From NCBI GenBank assembly GCA_002415785.1, contig DIAJ01000003.1, positions 1 to 64,000 on the forward strand: a DNA stretch of 64,000 nucleotides, written 5' to 3'. Of this stretch, positions 8,426 through 18,212 are shown in pieces. The first letter of the stretch is position 1. The number at the start of each line of letters is the position of its first letter. Source of the DNA: Flavobacteriales bacterium UBA5081 (GTDB taxonomy: Bacteria; Bacteroidota; Bacteroidia; Flavobacteriales_E; Vicingaceae). Both the position numbers and the translations under genes were made by a program. The notes under the pieces were generated by a model, which was given only the letters and a program-made list of their open reading frames with translations, was not told the DNA's origin and made no database searches.

Positions 8426-10189
8426 CTAATGACCTTCGTCTTTTTCACCTTCGGCTAATGGAACTGTTTGTGGGATGAAATCATCATCTGCACCAGGCTT
8501 GCTATAGTCATAAGGCCAACGGTGTACTTCAGGAATTTCTCCTGGCCAGTTACCATGAATATGTTCTACAGGAGTAGTCCATTCCAATGTATTTGATCTC
8601 CAAGGGTTTTGTGGCGCTTTAGGCCCTTTATACATACTATAGAATACATTAAATATAAACAAACCTTGTGCTGCAACAGCTAGAATTGCAAATAATGTAA
8701 TCAATTCATTAATGTCGTACATATTATCGAACATTGGGAATTCAGTATTGGCATAGTAACGACGAGGAACTCCAGCAAGTCCTAAGAAATGCATTGGGAA
8801 GAATACACCATAAGCACCAATTATCGTCAACCAGAAGTGTGCATAACCCAAGCCTTTGTTCATCATTCTTCCATACATTTTCGGAAACCAATGATAAATA
8901 CCGGCAATCATACCAAAAGTACCGGACAGTCCCATTACAATATGGAAGTGACCGACTACAAAGTATGTATCATGTACGTTAATATCCAAAGCAGAATCTC
9001 CTAAGATAATACCGGTTAATCCTCCGGTAATAAAAGTGGATACCAAGCCAATGGCAAACAACATTCCTGGTGTGTATATAATGTTTCCTTTCCAAAGAGT
9101 TGTAAGGTAGTTAAACACTTTTACCGCTGAAGGAATAGCCACCAACAGTGTTGTAAATGTAAATACAGCACCTAAAAATGGGTTCATTCCGGTAACGAAC
9201 ATGTGGTGACCCCATACTAAGAAAGAGATAAAACCAATTGCTAAAATAGATCCAATCATAGCTCTGTATCCAAAGATTGGTTTTCTAGAACTTGTTGCTA
9301 CAATCTCAGAAGTAATCCCCAAGGCTGGAAGTAAGATAATGTATACCTCAGGGTGACCCAAGAACCAGAATAAGTGCTCATACAAAATCGGGCTACCGCC
9401 GTCAACTTCTAAAGCTTTACCGGCAATATAGATGTCTGATAAGTAAAAGCTAGTTCCAAAGCTTCTGTCCATTATCAAAAGCAAGGCTGCTGCTAAAAGA
9501 ACAGGGAAAGAGATTAAGCCAAGGATAGCAGTAACTAAGAAAGCCCAAATAGTTAAAGGCATTCTAGTCATTGTCATACCTTTAGTTCTTAAATTCAACA
9601 CAGTAACGATATAATTAATACCTGCTAATAACTGAGAAACAATAAACAATGCCATTGAAATCAACCAAAGTGTCATTCCCATACCTGATCCGGGTATTGC
9701 TTCAGGCAAAGCACTTAATGGAGGATAAATTGTCCATCCTCCGGATGCGGGACCACCTTCAACAAATAATGAAGCCATCATAATGCAACAAGAAATGAAG
9801 AAAATCCAATATGAAAGCATGTTCATAAAGCCTGATGCCATATCACGAGCTCCCAACTGAAGCGGAATTAACAAGTTGCTAAATGTACCTGAAAGACCGG
9901 CAGTTAAAAGGAAAAACACCATGATTGTACCGTGAAGCGTAACCAGAGCCAAATATTTGTCAGCTGTTAAAACTCCATCAGGCGCCCAGTTACCCATAAA
10001 ACTTTCTAAAATAGGAAAGCTTTCTCCGGGATAACCCAATTGTAATCTAAAAATTAAAGACATAAGCATTCCAACCAACCCCATTAAAGAACCGGTAATG
10101 AAAAACTGCTTTGCAATCATTTTGTGATCAGTACTAAAAATGTACTTAAACAAAAAGTCGTTGTCGTGATGATGTGCTGTTCCTGACAT
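8426..10189 (-). CDS. ctaD: Cytochrome c oxidase subunit I
   Basis: 587 aa with about 12 membrane helices. It is the catalytic haem-copper subunit that reduces oxygen. Ligands are visible: H86 (LHGTIM) and H416 for the low-spin haem, H279 cross-linked to Y283 (GHPEVY) plus H328 and H329 (WGHHMF) for CuB, and H414 (HDTYFVVGHFH) for the active-site haem. The GHPEVY glutamate marks an A1-type proton channel. It is the last gene of the actABCDEF-ctaC-ctaD run, 32 nt after ctaC. Confidence 0.96.
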   Translation of the reverse strand: MSGTAHHHDNDFLFKYIFSTDHKMIAKQFFITGSLMGLVGMLMSLIFRLQLGYPGESFPILESFMGNWAPDGVLTADKYLALVTLHGTIMVFFLLTAGLSGTFSNLLIPLQLGARDMASGFMNMLSYWIFFISCCIMMASLFVEGGPASGGWTIYPPLSALPEAIPGSGMGMTLWLISMALFIVSQLLAGINYIVTVLNLRTKGMTMTRMPLTIWAFLVTAILGLISFPVLLAAALLLIMDRSFGTSFYLSDIYIAGKALEVDGGSPILYEHLFWFLGHPEVYIILLPALGITSEIVATSSRKPIFGYRAMIGSILAIGFISFLVWGHHMFVTGMNPFLGAVFTFTTLLVAIPSAVKVFNYLTTLWKGNIIYTPGMLFAIGLVSTFITGGLTGIILGDSALDINVHDTYFVVGHFHIVMGLSGTFGMIAGIYHWFPKMYGRMMNKGLGYAHFWLTIIGAYGVFFPMHFLGLAGVPRRYYANTEFPMFDNMYDINELITLFAILAVAAQGLFIFNVFYSMYKGPKAPQNPWRSNTLEWTTPVEHIHGNWPGEIPEVHRWPYDYSKPGADDDFIPQTVPLAEGEKDEGH

Positions 10190-10221
10190 TATCTATAATT
10201 TATTTGTATCTATTCAATTAA

Positions 10222-11271
10222 TTATAAAGAAGACAGTTGTTCGTTCTTCTCTTCTTCAGTTTCCGTTGTTGTTTCATTTGCGGCTGATGTATTTCCCTCA
10301 ACGGTCATAAACACTTTTTGTTCAGCCAACCACTCTTCGTAGTCCTCTTCACTAACAACAGTTATTTCCATTCCCATGTTGTAGTGTGCGGCTCCACATA
10401 TCTTATTACATAGTAATTGGTAATAAAATTCAGGATCACCGGTGATGTCGCGCATCTCTTCAGTAGTTTTGGTAGGAACAAAATTAAATCTAGTTACCAT
10501 ACCCGGAACACAGTTCATTTGGGCTCTAAAGTGAGGCATATAAGCACTGTGAATTACATCTTGCGAGCGGAAGTAAAACTGCACCGGACGATTTACCGGA
10601 ATAACGAACTCAGCTTTTACTAACTTGTCATCCCAAGAATTTTGATCTGTTGAATCCATTCCAAGGCTGTTTACACCTCCGATAAGCTTCACATCAGCTT
10701 TACCGAACTTTCCATCTTCTCCCGGATAACGAGCTGTCCAGTCAAACTGACGAGCATAAATTTCTATCTCTACAGGGTCATCTTCTGCAGTTAGTGGTTT
10801 CATGGTCTCATTCCAAATGCTCAAACCATAGAGAATAAGAATTAACAATACTAAAGCAGGGATTGCCGTCCACAATATCTCTAATTTATTGTTGTGTGGA
10901 AAATACTCTGCTTTTCTGTCTTTATTGTATACATACTTCCAAGCAAAGTAAAAAAGCAAGATGTGAGTAATAACAAATACAGGAATAATAATAATCCAAG
11001 TAGTATTCATTAAACCATCTACTACAACACCATGCTCAGAGGCCGCTTCGGGAAGCATAAAATCACCCCAAGCAACTAATTGCCAAACAATAAAGGCAAA
11101 ATACAACACCAGAAATACCGGCATCAAGTTAGCTTGCGTTTTATTATCACGCTCAGTAACTTCATAAGGTTGAACACCTTTAACTGTACTTGCTTGTTCT
11201 AACACTTTCACCACCTTTGATAAGGCAATGATTCCAAGTACTACTGCTATTAAAATCAACAAATTCAACAT
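10222..11271 (-). CDS. ctaC: Cytochrome c oxidase subunit II
   Basis: 349 aa. It carries the CuA centre that takes electrons from cytochrome c or directly from alternative complex III. It has an extra N-terminal hydrophobic segment (1-20), two membrane helices (about 90-115 and 132-152) and a periplasmic cupredoxin domain. CuA ligands are H241 (DVIHSAYMPHF), C288 and C292 (CNKICGAAHYNM), H296 and M299. The usual Glu between the cysteines is Lys here; it contributes only a backbone carbonyl. An acidic, Thr-rich tail follows. It lies 14 nt after actF. Confidence 0.95.
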   Translation of the reverse strand: MLNLLILIAVVLGIIALSKVVKVLEQASTVKGVQPYEVTERDNKTQANLMPVFLVLYFAFIVWQLVAWGDFMLPEAASEHGVVVDGLMNTTWIIIIPVFVITHILLFYFAWKYVYNKDRKAEYFPHNNKLEILWTAIPALVLLILILYGLSIWNETMKPLTAEDDPVEIEIYARQFDWTARYPGEDGKFGKADVKLIGGVNSLGMDSTDQNSWDDKLVKAEFVIPVNRPVQFYFRSQDVIHSAYMPHFRAQMNCVPGMVTRFNFVPTKTTEEMRDITGDPEFYYQLLCNKICGAAHYNMGMEITVVSEEDYEEWLAEQKVFMTVEGNTSAANETTTETEEEKNEQLSSL

Positions 11272-11285
11272 TCTGATGTATTATT

Positions 11286-12476
11286 TTAGATATGTAAATG
11301 TTTACTTTCTTCAAGATAAGGGTGATTTTTCACCATCATTGGGGCTTTTGTAAAGGCATTAAATACCACATACAAAAACAGTCCTAAAAACCCTAAGAAC
11401 ATTCCAATTTCCATAAAGCCAAAGTGAAGCTCACCAAGGGTTCCGGGAACTACCATAAGGTATACGTCAAACCAATGACCAACGAAAATAATCAGTCCCA
11501 CTACGATTAAGTATCCAATTGTGCGTTTTGCATCTCTTGCCATTAAAATCACCATTGGAAAAACAAAGTTCATAAAGAATATTCCGAAGAACAACCATTT
11601 AAAGTGCTCAATTCTGGTAATGTAATAAGTTACTTCTTCAGGAATGTTTGAATACCAAATCAACTCAAATTGTGAGAACCACAAATAAGACCAAAGAAAG
11701 CTAATGGCAAACATCCACTTTCCTAAATCGTGAATATGACTTTTGTTAACAGCCGGTAAAAATCCTTTTCCTTTTAAGTAAATAGTTACCAATACAAGGA
11801 AAATCATGGCGCTCACCCAAATTCCTGAGAATACATACCAACCGAATAATGTACTAAACCAGTGCGTGTCGATTGACATGATCCAATCCCATGAAGCGGT
11901 AGATGATGTAAATGCGAAGAAAACTAAAAATATAGCAGCTGATGTAATGTTTTTAAAGTGAGTTTTTGTGCCTCCTAACTCATCTTCCATTAAAGAACGC
12001 TTTCTAAACAAATAAGCGAAATAGCACCAAACACCTAAATAAGCTAAGGTTCTAATCCAGAAAAAAGGTTGATTTAGGTAGGCTGCTTTTCCTGCAATTA
12101 TAGCATCATAATGATCTGAGTCAGGATTGTAAACTTCAGGATCCATCCAGTGGTAAATGTGATGCCAATGAAAAGTTCCAGCTAAAAAGAATACGATCAG
12201 TATAGCTGCACCTATGTAAATAAACTGACTTGTACCTTCAATAACGCGTTTTACAACAACCATATAGCTCGCTTCGGTTGCGTATTGTAAGGCCAAGAAG
12301 AACAATGCACCTAAACTAATGGCAAAGAAAAAGAAACCATTAATAAAAATGTTTGCCCAAAATCTGTTGTGATGATCGGTTTGATCATTCATGAAACCAA
12401 AAATCATAGCGATTACACCAATCAACATTAAAATGCTGAAGGTAATTTTGGCTCTCTTGCTGAAAATAAAATCCAT
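11286..12476 (-). CDS. actF: Alternative complex III subunit ActF
   Basis: 396 aa, polytopic with about ten membrane helices. It is one of the two NrfD-like integral subunits of quinol:cytochrome c oxidoreductase (alternative complex III). Typical features are the N-terminal FSKRAKITFSILMLIGV, the aromatic DWIMSIDTHWFSTLFGWYV segment and a short cytosolic tail. It lies 29 nt after actE and before ctaC, matching the conserved Bacteroidota order. Confidence 0.9.
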   Translation of the reverse strand: MDFIFSKRAKITFSILMLIGVIAMIFGFMNDQTDHHNRFWANIFINGFFFFAISLGALFFLALQYATEASYMVVVKRVIEGTSQFIYIGAAILIVFFLAGTFHWHHIYHWMDPEVYNPDSDHYDAIIAGKAAYLNQPFFWIRTLAYLGVWCYFAYLFRKRSLMEDELGGTKTHFKNITSAAIFLVFFAFTSSTASWDWIMSIDTHWFSTLFGWYVFSGIWVSAMIFLVLVTIYLKGKGFLPAVNKSHIHDLGKWMFAISFLWSYLWFSQFELIWYSNIPEEVTYYITRIEHFKWLFFGIFFMNFVFPMVILMARDAKRTIGYLIVVGLIIFVGHWFDVYLMVVPGTLGELHFGFMEIGMFLGFLGLFLYVVFNAFTKAPMMVKNHPYLEESKHLHI

Positions 12477-12505
12477 TCTATCTATATTTTTACTTAGCAG
12501 TTATT

Positions 12506-13138
12506 CTAATTTTCACTTTCTGTTGAATCCTCTTCTTCTGAAACAGGCTGATCAGCATTTAAAGGGTCTTTACCTTGTAGAGTTTGAACATAGGCAACAA
12601 TTTTCCATCTGTCATTCTCTCTAATCAAACTAGAGTGTGGACCCATTGCGTTCAATCCATGAACTATGGTGTGGTAAATATGTCCTTCAGTCAACTCTTT
12701 CATTGATTTCCCTAATCTTCTATTAGGTGTTTCATCCAAGTAAGAAGGAACTGCACCATAAATTGCATTCTGAATACTCCCTTCGCCTTTCCCTTCTTTT
12801 CCATGACAGTGAGCACAAAAGCTAGTATAAAGAACTTTTCCTTCTGCTATTGATTTCTCAGTCAGATTTAATGGATTCTTTAAATTCTCACTCGCTGCTG
12901 TTAATCCTTCATCATTATTTTCATAAGGATAAGGTTTATAGCCTCTCGGAATTGTATTTTCAGGAGTTAACCTTGAGGTCGCAGAGTCAGGATAATTATA
13001 ATCCACATAAGGTTCAATTGCTGCAGATCTGTACATGTCCGGCATGAACTCCACTCCCGGACTATTCGGGTCGCTGCATGCCACCATAACTACGGAAGCA
13101 AGCATTGAAGCGAATACAGTTTTCTTTAAATGTTTCAT
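12506..13138 (-). CDS. actE: Alternative complex III monohaem cytochrome c subunit ActE
   Basis: 210 aa lipoprotein (lipobox VVMVAC, C21). A single haem-binding CAHCHG motif lies in a class I cytochrome c domain with a distal Met in LNAMGPH. It passes electrons from the complex to the oxidase. A TPENTIPRGYKPYPYENN linker typical of ActE precedes the haem domain, and the C-terminus is acidic. It sits between actD and actF with gaps of 24 and 29 nt. Confidence 0.92.
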   Translation of the reverse strand: MKHLKKTVFASMLASVVMVACSDPNSPGVEFMPDMYRSAAIEPYVDYNYPDSATSRLTPENTIPRGYKPYPYENNDEGLTAASENLKNPLNLTEKSIAEGKVLYTSFCAHCHGKEGKGEGSIQNAIYGAVPSYLDETPNRRLGKSMKELTEGHIYHTIVHGLNAMGPHSSLIRENDRWKIVAYVQTLQGKDPLNADQPVSEEEDSTESEN

Positions 13139-13162
13139 GTCTTTTCGAAGTAATTTTCCCTA

Positions 13163-13687
13163 TTATCTTTCTTCAATTAATATAGAACCCGTTTCATTCA
13201 ACATCTGAGACAATTCATCAACTGTTACATGATTGTCTGCAGGGTGAATTTCCATTACAAATTTATCATCAGTAGTGTATGGATATGGATTACGAGCTTC
13301 AACTCCGGGTAATGTCCAGTTTCTTAAAAAATACGTTAATGCCATTCCATGAGCTGCTAAAAGCACTGTAAACTCAAATGTAATTGGAATAAATGCTGGT
13401 ATATTTTGATAGAAAAAGTCGTTTGGTTTTCCACCGATATTCATAGGCCAATCTACAATCATGAAATAATACATACCTACAAGTGCTAAGCTTAAACCAA
13501 TTAGTCCATAAATAAATGCACAAATTGCCAAACGGGTTTGCTTCACACCAATCACCGGGTCAATTCCGTGAATTGGAAAGGGTGAGAACACATCTCGAAT
13601 GTGAACTCCTTTTGCAACGAGTTTTTTAGCTCCTTCTAATAGAACTGTATCGTCGTCGTAAGTTGCGTATATTACTTTATCTGCCAT
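13163..13687 (-). CDS. actD: Alternative complex III subunit ActD (DUF3341)
   Basis: 174 aa with a soluble N-terminal DUF3341 domain (VIYATYDDDTVLLEGAKKL, PFPIHGIDPVIG) and two membrane helices (about 55-78 and 95-118), ending in a short soluble region. It is a small structural subunit of the complex. It lies 21 nt after actC. Confidence 0.93.
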   Translation of the reverse strand: MADKVIYATYDDDTVLLEGAKKLVAKGVHIRDVFSPFPIHGIDPVIGVKQTRLAICAFIYGLIGLSLALVGMYYFMIVDWPMNIGGKPNDFFYQNIPAFIPITFEFTVLLAAHGMALTYFLRNWTLPGVEARNPYPYTTDDKFVMEIHPADNHVTVDELSQMLNETGSILIEER

Positions 13688-13708
13688 TTTTCAGTTCAGA
13701 ATAATTGA

Positions 13709-15088
13709 TTAATGCTCTTGATTATGTTTTTTGTACTGCTCTCCTGAAGATTTTAAAATTGTCTTCAATTCATTTAACGGTAATACCGGAAAGAACCTTG
13801 CAAATAATAAGAATAGTACGAAGAATATTCCAATGGTTCCAATAAAACATCCAATGTCAACAAATGTAGGGTGGAACATTGTCCAACTTGAAGGTAAGTA
13901 ATCACGGTGAAGTGATGTTACAATAATCACAAATCGCTCAAACCACATACCTATATTCACAATAATTGACATGAAAAAAGTAAACATAATGTTTGTTCTC
14001 AATTTCTTAAACCAGAATAACTGTGGTGAAATCACATTACAAGTCATCATAATCCAGTATGACCAAGCGTAAGGACCTGTTGCACGGTTTAAAAATGCAT
14101 AAGACTCATACTCAACCCCAGAATACCAAGAGATAAAAAGCTCAGTTAAATAGGCTACACCTACAATAGAACCTGTAACAATAATTACGATGTTCATGTA
14201 CTCAATGTGCTTAATGGTAATGTAGTCTTCCATGTTCATCACCTTACGCATGATGATTAAAAGCGTTTGTACCATAGCAAAACCGGAGAATACCGCTCCT
14301 GACACAAAATAAGGAGGGAAAATTGTGGTATGCCATCCCGGGATTACCGATGTAGCAAAGTCCATACTTACAATAGAGTGAACTGAGAATACCAATGGAG
14401 TGGCTAAACCGGCTAATACTAAAGAAATCTCTTCAAAACGATTCCAAGCCTTTGCATTGCCCGACCATCCAAAGCTCAATAAGCTGTATACTTTTTTAGG
14501 TACTGCTTGAGTTACTTTGTCGCGAATAGTAGCAAAATCTGGAATCAATCCAATGTACCAAAATACCAACGAAACAGAGAAGTATGTACTAATTGCAAAT
14601 ACATCCCATAACAATGGCGAGTTAAAGTTTACCCACAAAGAACCAAACTGGTTTGGAAGTGGGAAAACAAAATAAGCCAACCAAATTCTTCCCATGTGAA
14701 TACCCGGCCAAACTGCGGCCATCATTACGGCGAAAATAGTCATGGCTTCCGCTGAACGGTTTATCGCCATTCTCCATTTTTGACGGAAAAGCAACAGTAC
14801 TGCTGAAATTAATGTACCGGCATGACCAATACCTACCCACCATACGAAGTTGGTAATATCCCATGCCCATCCTACGGTTTTGTTAAGCCCCCAGGTACCT
14901 ACCCCTGTTCCGAGTAAGTATAAGATACATCCTATTCCCCAAAGGGCCATAACGGCTGAAATGCCAAATACAATCCACCATGAGCGGTTTGCCTTACCAA
15001 CCACGGGAGCCATCACATCATCAGTAATCTGACCGTAGGTTTTTTCTCCCAGAATTAATGGTTCTCTAATCGCTGCTTCTTGCTGCAT
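13709..15088 (-). CDS. actC: Alternative complex III quinol-binding subunit ActC (NrfD-like)
   Basis: 459 aa with about ten membrane helices of the NrfD/PsrC family. It starts LILGEKTYGQITDDV and includes WVGIGHAGTLISAVLLLFRQ and NRSAEAMTIFAV, the conserved region that binds menaquinol near the iron-sulfur domain of ActB. It starts 11 nt after actB. The order actA-actB-actC is invariant in the complexes I know of. Confidence 0.95.
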   Translation of the reverse strand: MQQEAAIREPLILGEKTYGQITDDVMAPVVGKANRSWWIVFGISAVMALWGIGCILYLLGTGVGTWGLNKTVGWAWDITNFVWWVGIGHAGTLISAVLLLFRQKWRMAINRSAEAMTIFAVMMAAVWPGIHMGRIWLAYFVFPLPNQFGSLWVNFNSPLLWDVFAISTYFSVSLVFWYIGLIPDFATIRDKVTQAVPKKVYSLLSFGWSGNAKAWNRFEEISLVLAGLATPLVFSVHSIVSMDFATSVIPGWHTTIFPPYFVSGAVFSGFAMVQTLLIIMRKVMNMEDYITIKHIEYMNIVIIVTGSIVGVAYLTELFISWYSGVEYESYAFLNRATGPYAWSYWIMMTCNVISPQLFWFKKLRTNIMFTFFMSIIVNIGMWFERFVIIVTSLHRDYLPSSWTMFHPTFVDIGCFIGTIGIFFVLFLLFARFFPVLPLNELKTILKSSGEQYKKHNQEH

Positions 15089-15099
15089 TCTAATTTATT

Positions 15100-18000
15100 T
15101 TAAGCAATATTTGATTCTGTATTTCTTACTTTAACTTGATAGTAAACATTCGCTTGTGTACCGATTTCTTCAATTACACGATAAGCTCTGTTTCCATTAA
15201 CTTCTTCAAGTACTTTACTAGCTTCGTCATTCAAGTCTCCAAAAGTAATCGCATTGGTAGGACAAGCAGAAGCACATGCTGTTTGGATTTCTCCATCTGC
15301 AACTTTTCTACCTTCCTTTTTAGCGTTTAATTTACCTTCTTGAATAATTTGAACACATAAGCTACATTTTTCCATTACACCACGCGCACGAACGGTTACA
15401 TCCGGGTTTAATACCATTCTTCCTAAATCATCTTGCGATGGGTTTAAGTCGGCAAACTTATCTAAGTTTTGGTAACTAAACCAGTTAAAACGACGAACTT
15501 TATAAGGACAGTTGTTTGCACAGTAACGTGTACCGATACAACGGTTATATGTCATTTGGTTTAATCCTTCATTGGAATGTGTGGTAGCTGCAACAGGACA
15601 AACAGTTTCACAAGGTGCATGATTACAGTGCTGACACATCATTGGCTGATGTACTACTTGAGGATTGTCCTCAGGTCTTTCCATTTCACTGTAATTTCTC
15701 TCTTCTACATCCTCTGCATTGGCGCTAAAATAGCGGTCAATTCTAATCCAATGCATCTCACGAGAACGTCTAACTTCATCTTTTCCAACAACAGGAACAT
15801 TGTTTTCAGTACCACATGCTGTTACACAAGAGCCACAACCTATACAAGAATTTAAGTCAATGCTCATTCCCCAATGATGGCCTACTCCTTCAATAGGATG
15901 TTTCGCCCATAAATCTAACTCATTAACATGTACTTTACCATCTAAAGTAGTTAACTCATGAGCAGGGTTGTAATCGTCTTTATGACCGTTTTTATAGGTT
16001 TTCCAATCTGTTTCTCTTACAACAGAGGTTCTACCCATAACAGTTTGATGCGTTTGTGTTGTCGCTACCTGATAATCATTTCCGGTAGCTTCAAAGCTAA
16101 CATCTGCTGTATAGTTTGAAGGATATTTTTTAGTTGAAACTGAAGGATAAACATTAAATCCAACAATTTCGTTTTTCTTTCCAATTGTTTGTCCGTAACC
16201 TACGGCTACGCTCAATGTACCTCTCGCCTGTCCGGGCTGAGCAATTACAGGTACATTTTCTAAGCTAACACCATTAATATTGATGTTAATCGTATCTGCA
16301 TTTTTTTGCTCTCCATACTCCGTAGCAAATCCTTGCTCACGAGCATCAGTTGGGTTCATGGCAATGTAGTTGTCCCAAGTCATTTTTGAAATAGGATCCG
16401 GTAATTCTTGTAACCAAGGGTTGTGAGATTGATTTCCATCGCCGATTCCTACTTTTTGGTAAAACTCAATTTCCCATTCTGAAGAAGCCGGTTTTGGTAA
16501 TGCAGAAGCTGCAGCAGCTACATCAGCATTAAAGCTCACTTCTTCGGCCGGCATTTTTACTTCAACATAACCTTCATGAAGTACTTCATTCCAAAACTCT
16601 TCGAACATCAATGGAGGGTTTGGCATTTTAGCCGCTGTTTCCTTCCAATTTGCTTTGATATAGTCGTAGTATGATTTATCAGAAGCTGTTAAAAATAATA
16701 GTGCATCTTCAAATTGCTTTGTATCAAAAAGCGGTCTAATAGATGGCTGTGCAATGGCGTAATGTCCTTTAACAGGATTTACATCATTCCAAGCTTCTAA
16801 GTAATGGTGAAGTGCACCAATGTATTTTGACTTTTCTGTAGTAGCATTCGGACGTAGCGCAAATGTTGCAACAGTTTTAACTTTATCCATTGCTTCAGCA
16901 AACCCTAATTCAGAAGGCATACTGTAAGCTGGATTAACGCCATTAATTAGCAATACACCAACCGCTCCTGACTTCATGTCTGAAACGAGTTCCTGTACAT
17001 CGGCATCAACTCCTTTCTTTAGATAAACCGGCTTGGTCATGTCTAAAGTCTGACCGTAGTTACCCAACAAATTGTTAATTGCATTCACTAACAATTGAAC
17101 AGACTGATCATTCATTCCAGCCATAACAACTGATGCACCTTTATTGGCTAATAAGTGGTCTCCGGCTGCTTTTATTTTATCATCATAGCCAACTTTTGGA
17201 GCAGAAATTTGATTTCCACCTGTTTTTGAGGCTACGTAATTATACAATGCAGCAACTATAGAAGCTTGCTCAGAAGGTTTAACCGGAGTTCTAACATCGG
17301 CATTAGAACCGCTCAATGACAAACTACTTTCAAATTGAAAATGCTTAGACATCCATCCATTCTCCGGCTTACGCGTTTTAGCATATTGAGCAGTTAAAGC
17401 CAATGAATTTGGAAAGCTAGACATAAAATCTGCCCCAACACTTACAATTGACTTCGCTTTACTTAAATCGTAAGAAGGTAATGCTGACAAACCAAAACTA
17501 GCTTTGTTTGCTTCTAACATTCCGCTGTAAGAAACAGCATCGTAAGAAACATGCTTAATATCAGCTTCAGGGTATAATCCGATAAATTCTCCGATCAACT
17601 TTAAAGTAGAAGGACTGCAAGTAGAGTTCGTTAACAATCTAACTTTGCTCCCATTCATTAAAGCCGCTTCAATTTCGTTTTTTAATTGCTGGTTAAAGCT
17701 ATCCCAATCCGTATCTTCTCCTCCAATTTGTGGAGCTTTAAATCTCTTTCCATCATATAGAGAAAGCACAGAAGAGTTAACTCTTGAATTAATTGCTCCA
17801 TGAGTTAATGGAGAGCGCTTGTTACCGTCAATTTTAATAGGTCTTCCTTCTCGGGTTTTAACAACTACCTCAGCATAGTCATTGCCGTCAGAATAAACTG
17901 ATGCAAAATAGTTTGCTACACCGGGATTAGTTTTATCTCCCTTAACAACGTGAGGAATTACTTTATTCACCGGAGTTTCACAAGCCGCTAAAGAAGCTGC

Positions 18001-18189
18001 TGTTACACCAAAACCCAAATATTTTAGAAAGTCTCTTCTACTGGTTTTAGTATCTTCAAGAAGATTATCATCTCCTACAAAGTCCTCTACCGGCACATAC
18101 TCACTAAACTCTTTATTTTTCGATTCACGGAAAGCAGGGGTATCATTTAACTCCTCTACTCCTTTCCAATATTTCTTATTATTTGACAT
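15100..18189 (-). CDS. actB: Alternative complex III iron-sulfur subunit ActB
   Basis: 1029 aa. The N-terminus has a Tat-like twin-arginine motif TSRRDFLKYLGFGV followed by a lipobox-like SLAAC. Residues about 80-700 form a molybdopterin-oxidoreductase-like domain, which in this family has lost the cofactor. The C-terminal third is a ferredoxin-type domain with four cysteine groups: CIGCGSCVTACG, CQHCNHAPCETVCP, CIGTRYCANNCPYK and CSLCVQ...CASACPTNAI. They carry the Fe-S chain from quinol to the haems. It follows actA by 23 nt. Confidence 0.95.
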   Translation of the reverse strand: MSNNKKYWKGVEELNDTPAFRESKNKEFSEYVPVEDFVGDDNLLEDTKTSRRDFLKYLGFGVTAASLAACETPVNKVIPHVVKGDKTNPGVANYFASVYSDGNDYAEVVVKTREGRPIKIDGNKRSPLTHGAINSRVNSSVLSLYDGKRFKAPQIGGEDTDWDSFNQQLKNEIEAALMNGSKVRLLTNSTCSPSTLKLIGEFIGLYPEADIKHVSYDAVSYSGMLEANKASFGLSALPSYDLSKAKSIVSVGADFMSSFPNSLALTAQYAKTRKPENGWMSKHFQFESSLSLSGSNADVRTPVKPSEQASIVAALYNYVASKTGGNQISAPKVGYDDKIKAAGDHLLANKGASVVMAGMNDQSVQLLVNAINNLLGNYGQTLDMTKPVYLKKGVDADVQELVSDMKSGAVGVLLINGVNPAYSMPSELGFAEAMDKVKTVATFALRPNATTEKSKYIGALHHYLEAWNDVNPVKGHYAIAQPSIRPLFDTKQFEDALLFLTASDKSYYDYIKANWKETAAKMPNPPLMFEEFWNEVLHEGYVEVKMPAEEVSFNADVAAAASALPKPASSEWEIEFYQKVGIGDGNQSHNPWLQELPDPISKMTWDNYIAMNPTDAREQGFATEYGEQKNADTINININGVSLENVPVIAQPGQARGTLSVAVGYGQTIGKKNEIVGFNVYPSVSTKKYPSNYTADVSFEATGNDYQVATTQTHQTVMGRTSVVRETDWKTYKNGHKDDYNPAHELTTLDGKVHVNELDLWAKHPIEGVGHHWGMSIDLNSCIGCGSCVTACGTENNVPVVGKDEVRRSREMHWIRIDRYFSANAEDVEERNYSEMERPEDNPQVVHQPMMCQHCNHAPCETVCPVAATTHSNEGLNQMTYNRCIGTRYCANNCPYKVRRFNWFSYQNLDKFADLNPSQDDLGRMVLNPDVTVRARGVMEKCSLCVQIIQEGKLNAKKEGRKVADGEIQTACASACPTNAITFGDLNDEASKVLEEVNGNRAYRVIEEIGTQANVYYQVKVRNTESNIA

Positions 18190-18212
18190 AAGCTCTATCT
18201 GCTTCTAAAATC

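Noticed and set aside
8368..8448. Upstream start of the barrel gene at 8448
   Set aside because: It would place the terminator hairpin inside the gene and overlap ctaD; the internal start gives a proper signal peptide.
15100..18189. ActB as a stand-alone molybdenum oxidoreductase
   Set aside because: Its fusion with the ferredoxin domain and the actA-actC context identify it as the alternative complex III subunit, which has no molybdopterin.
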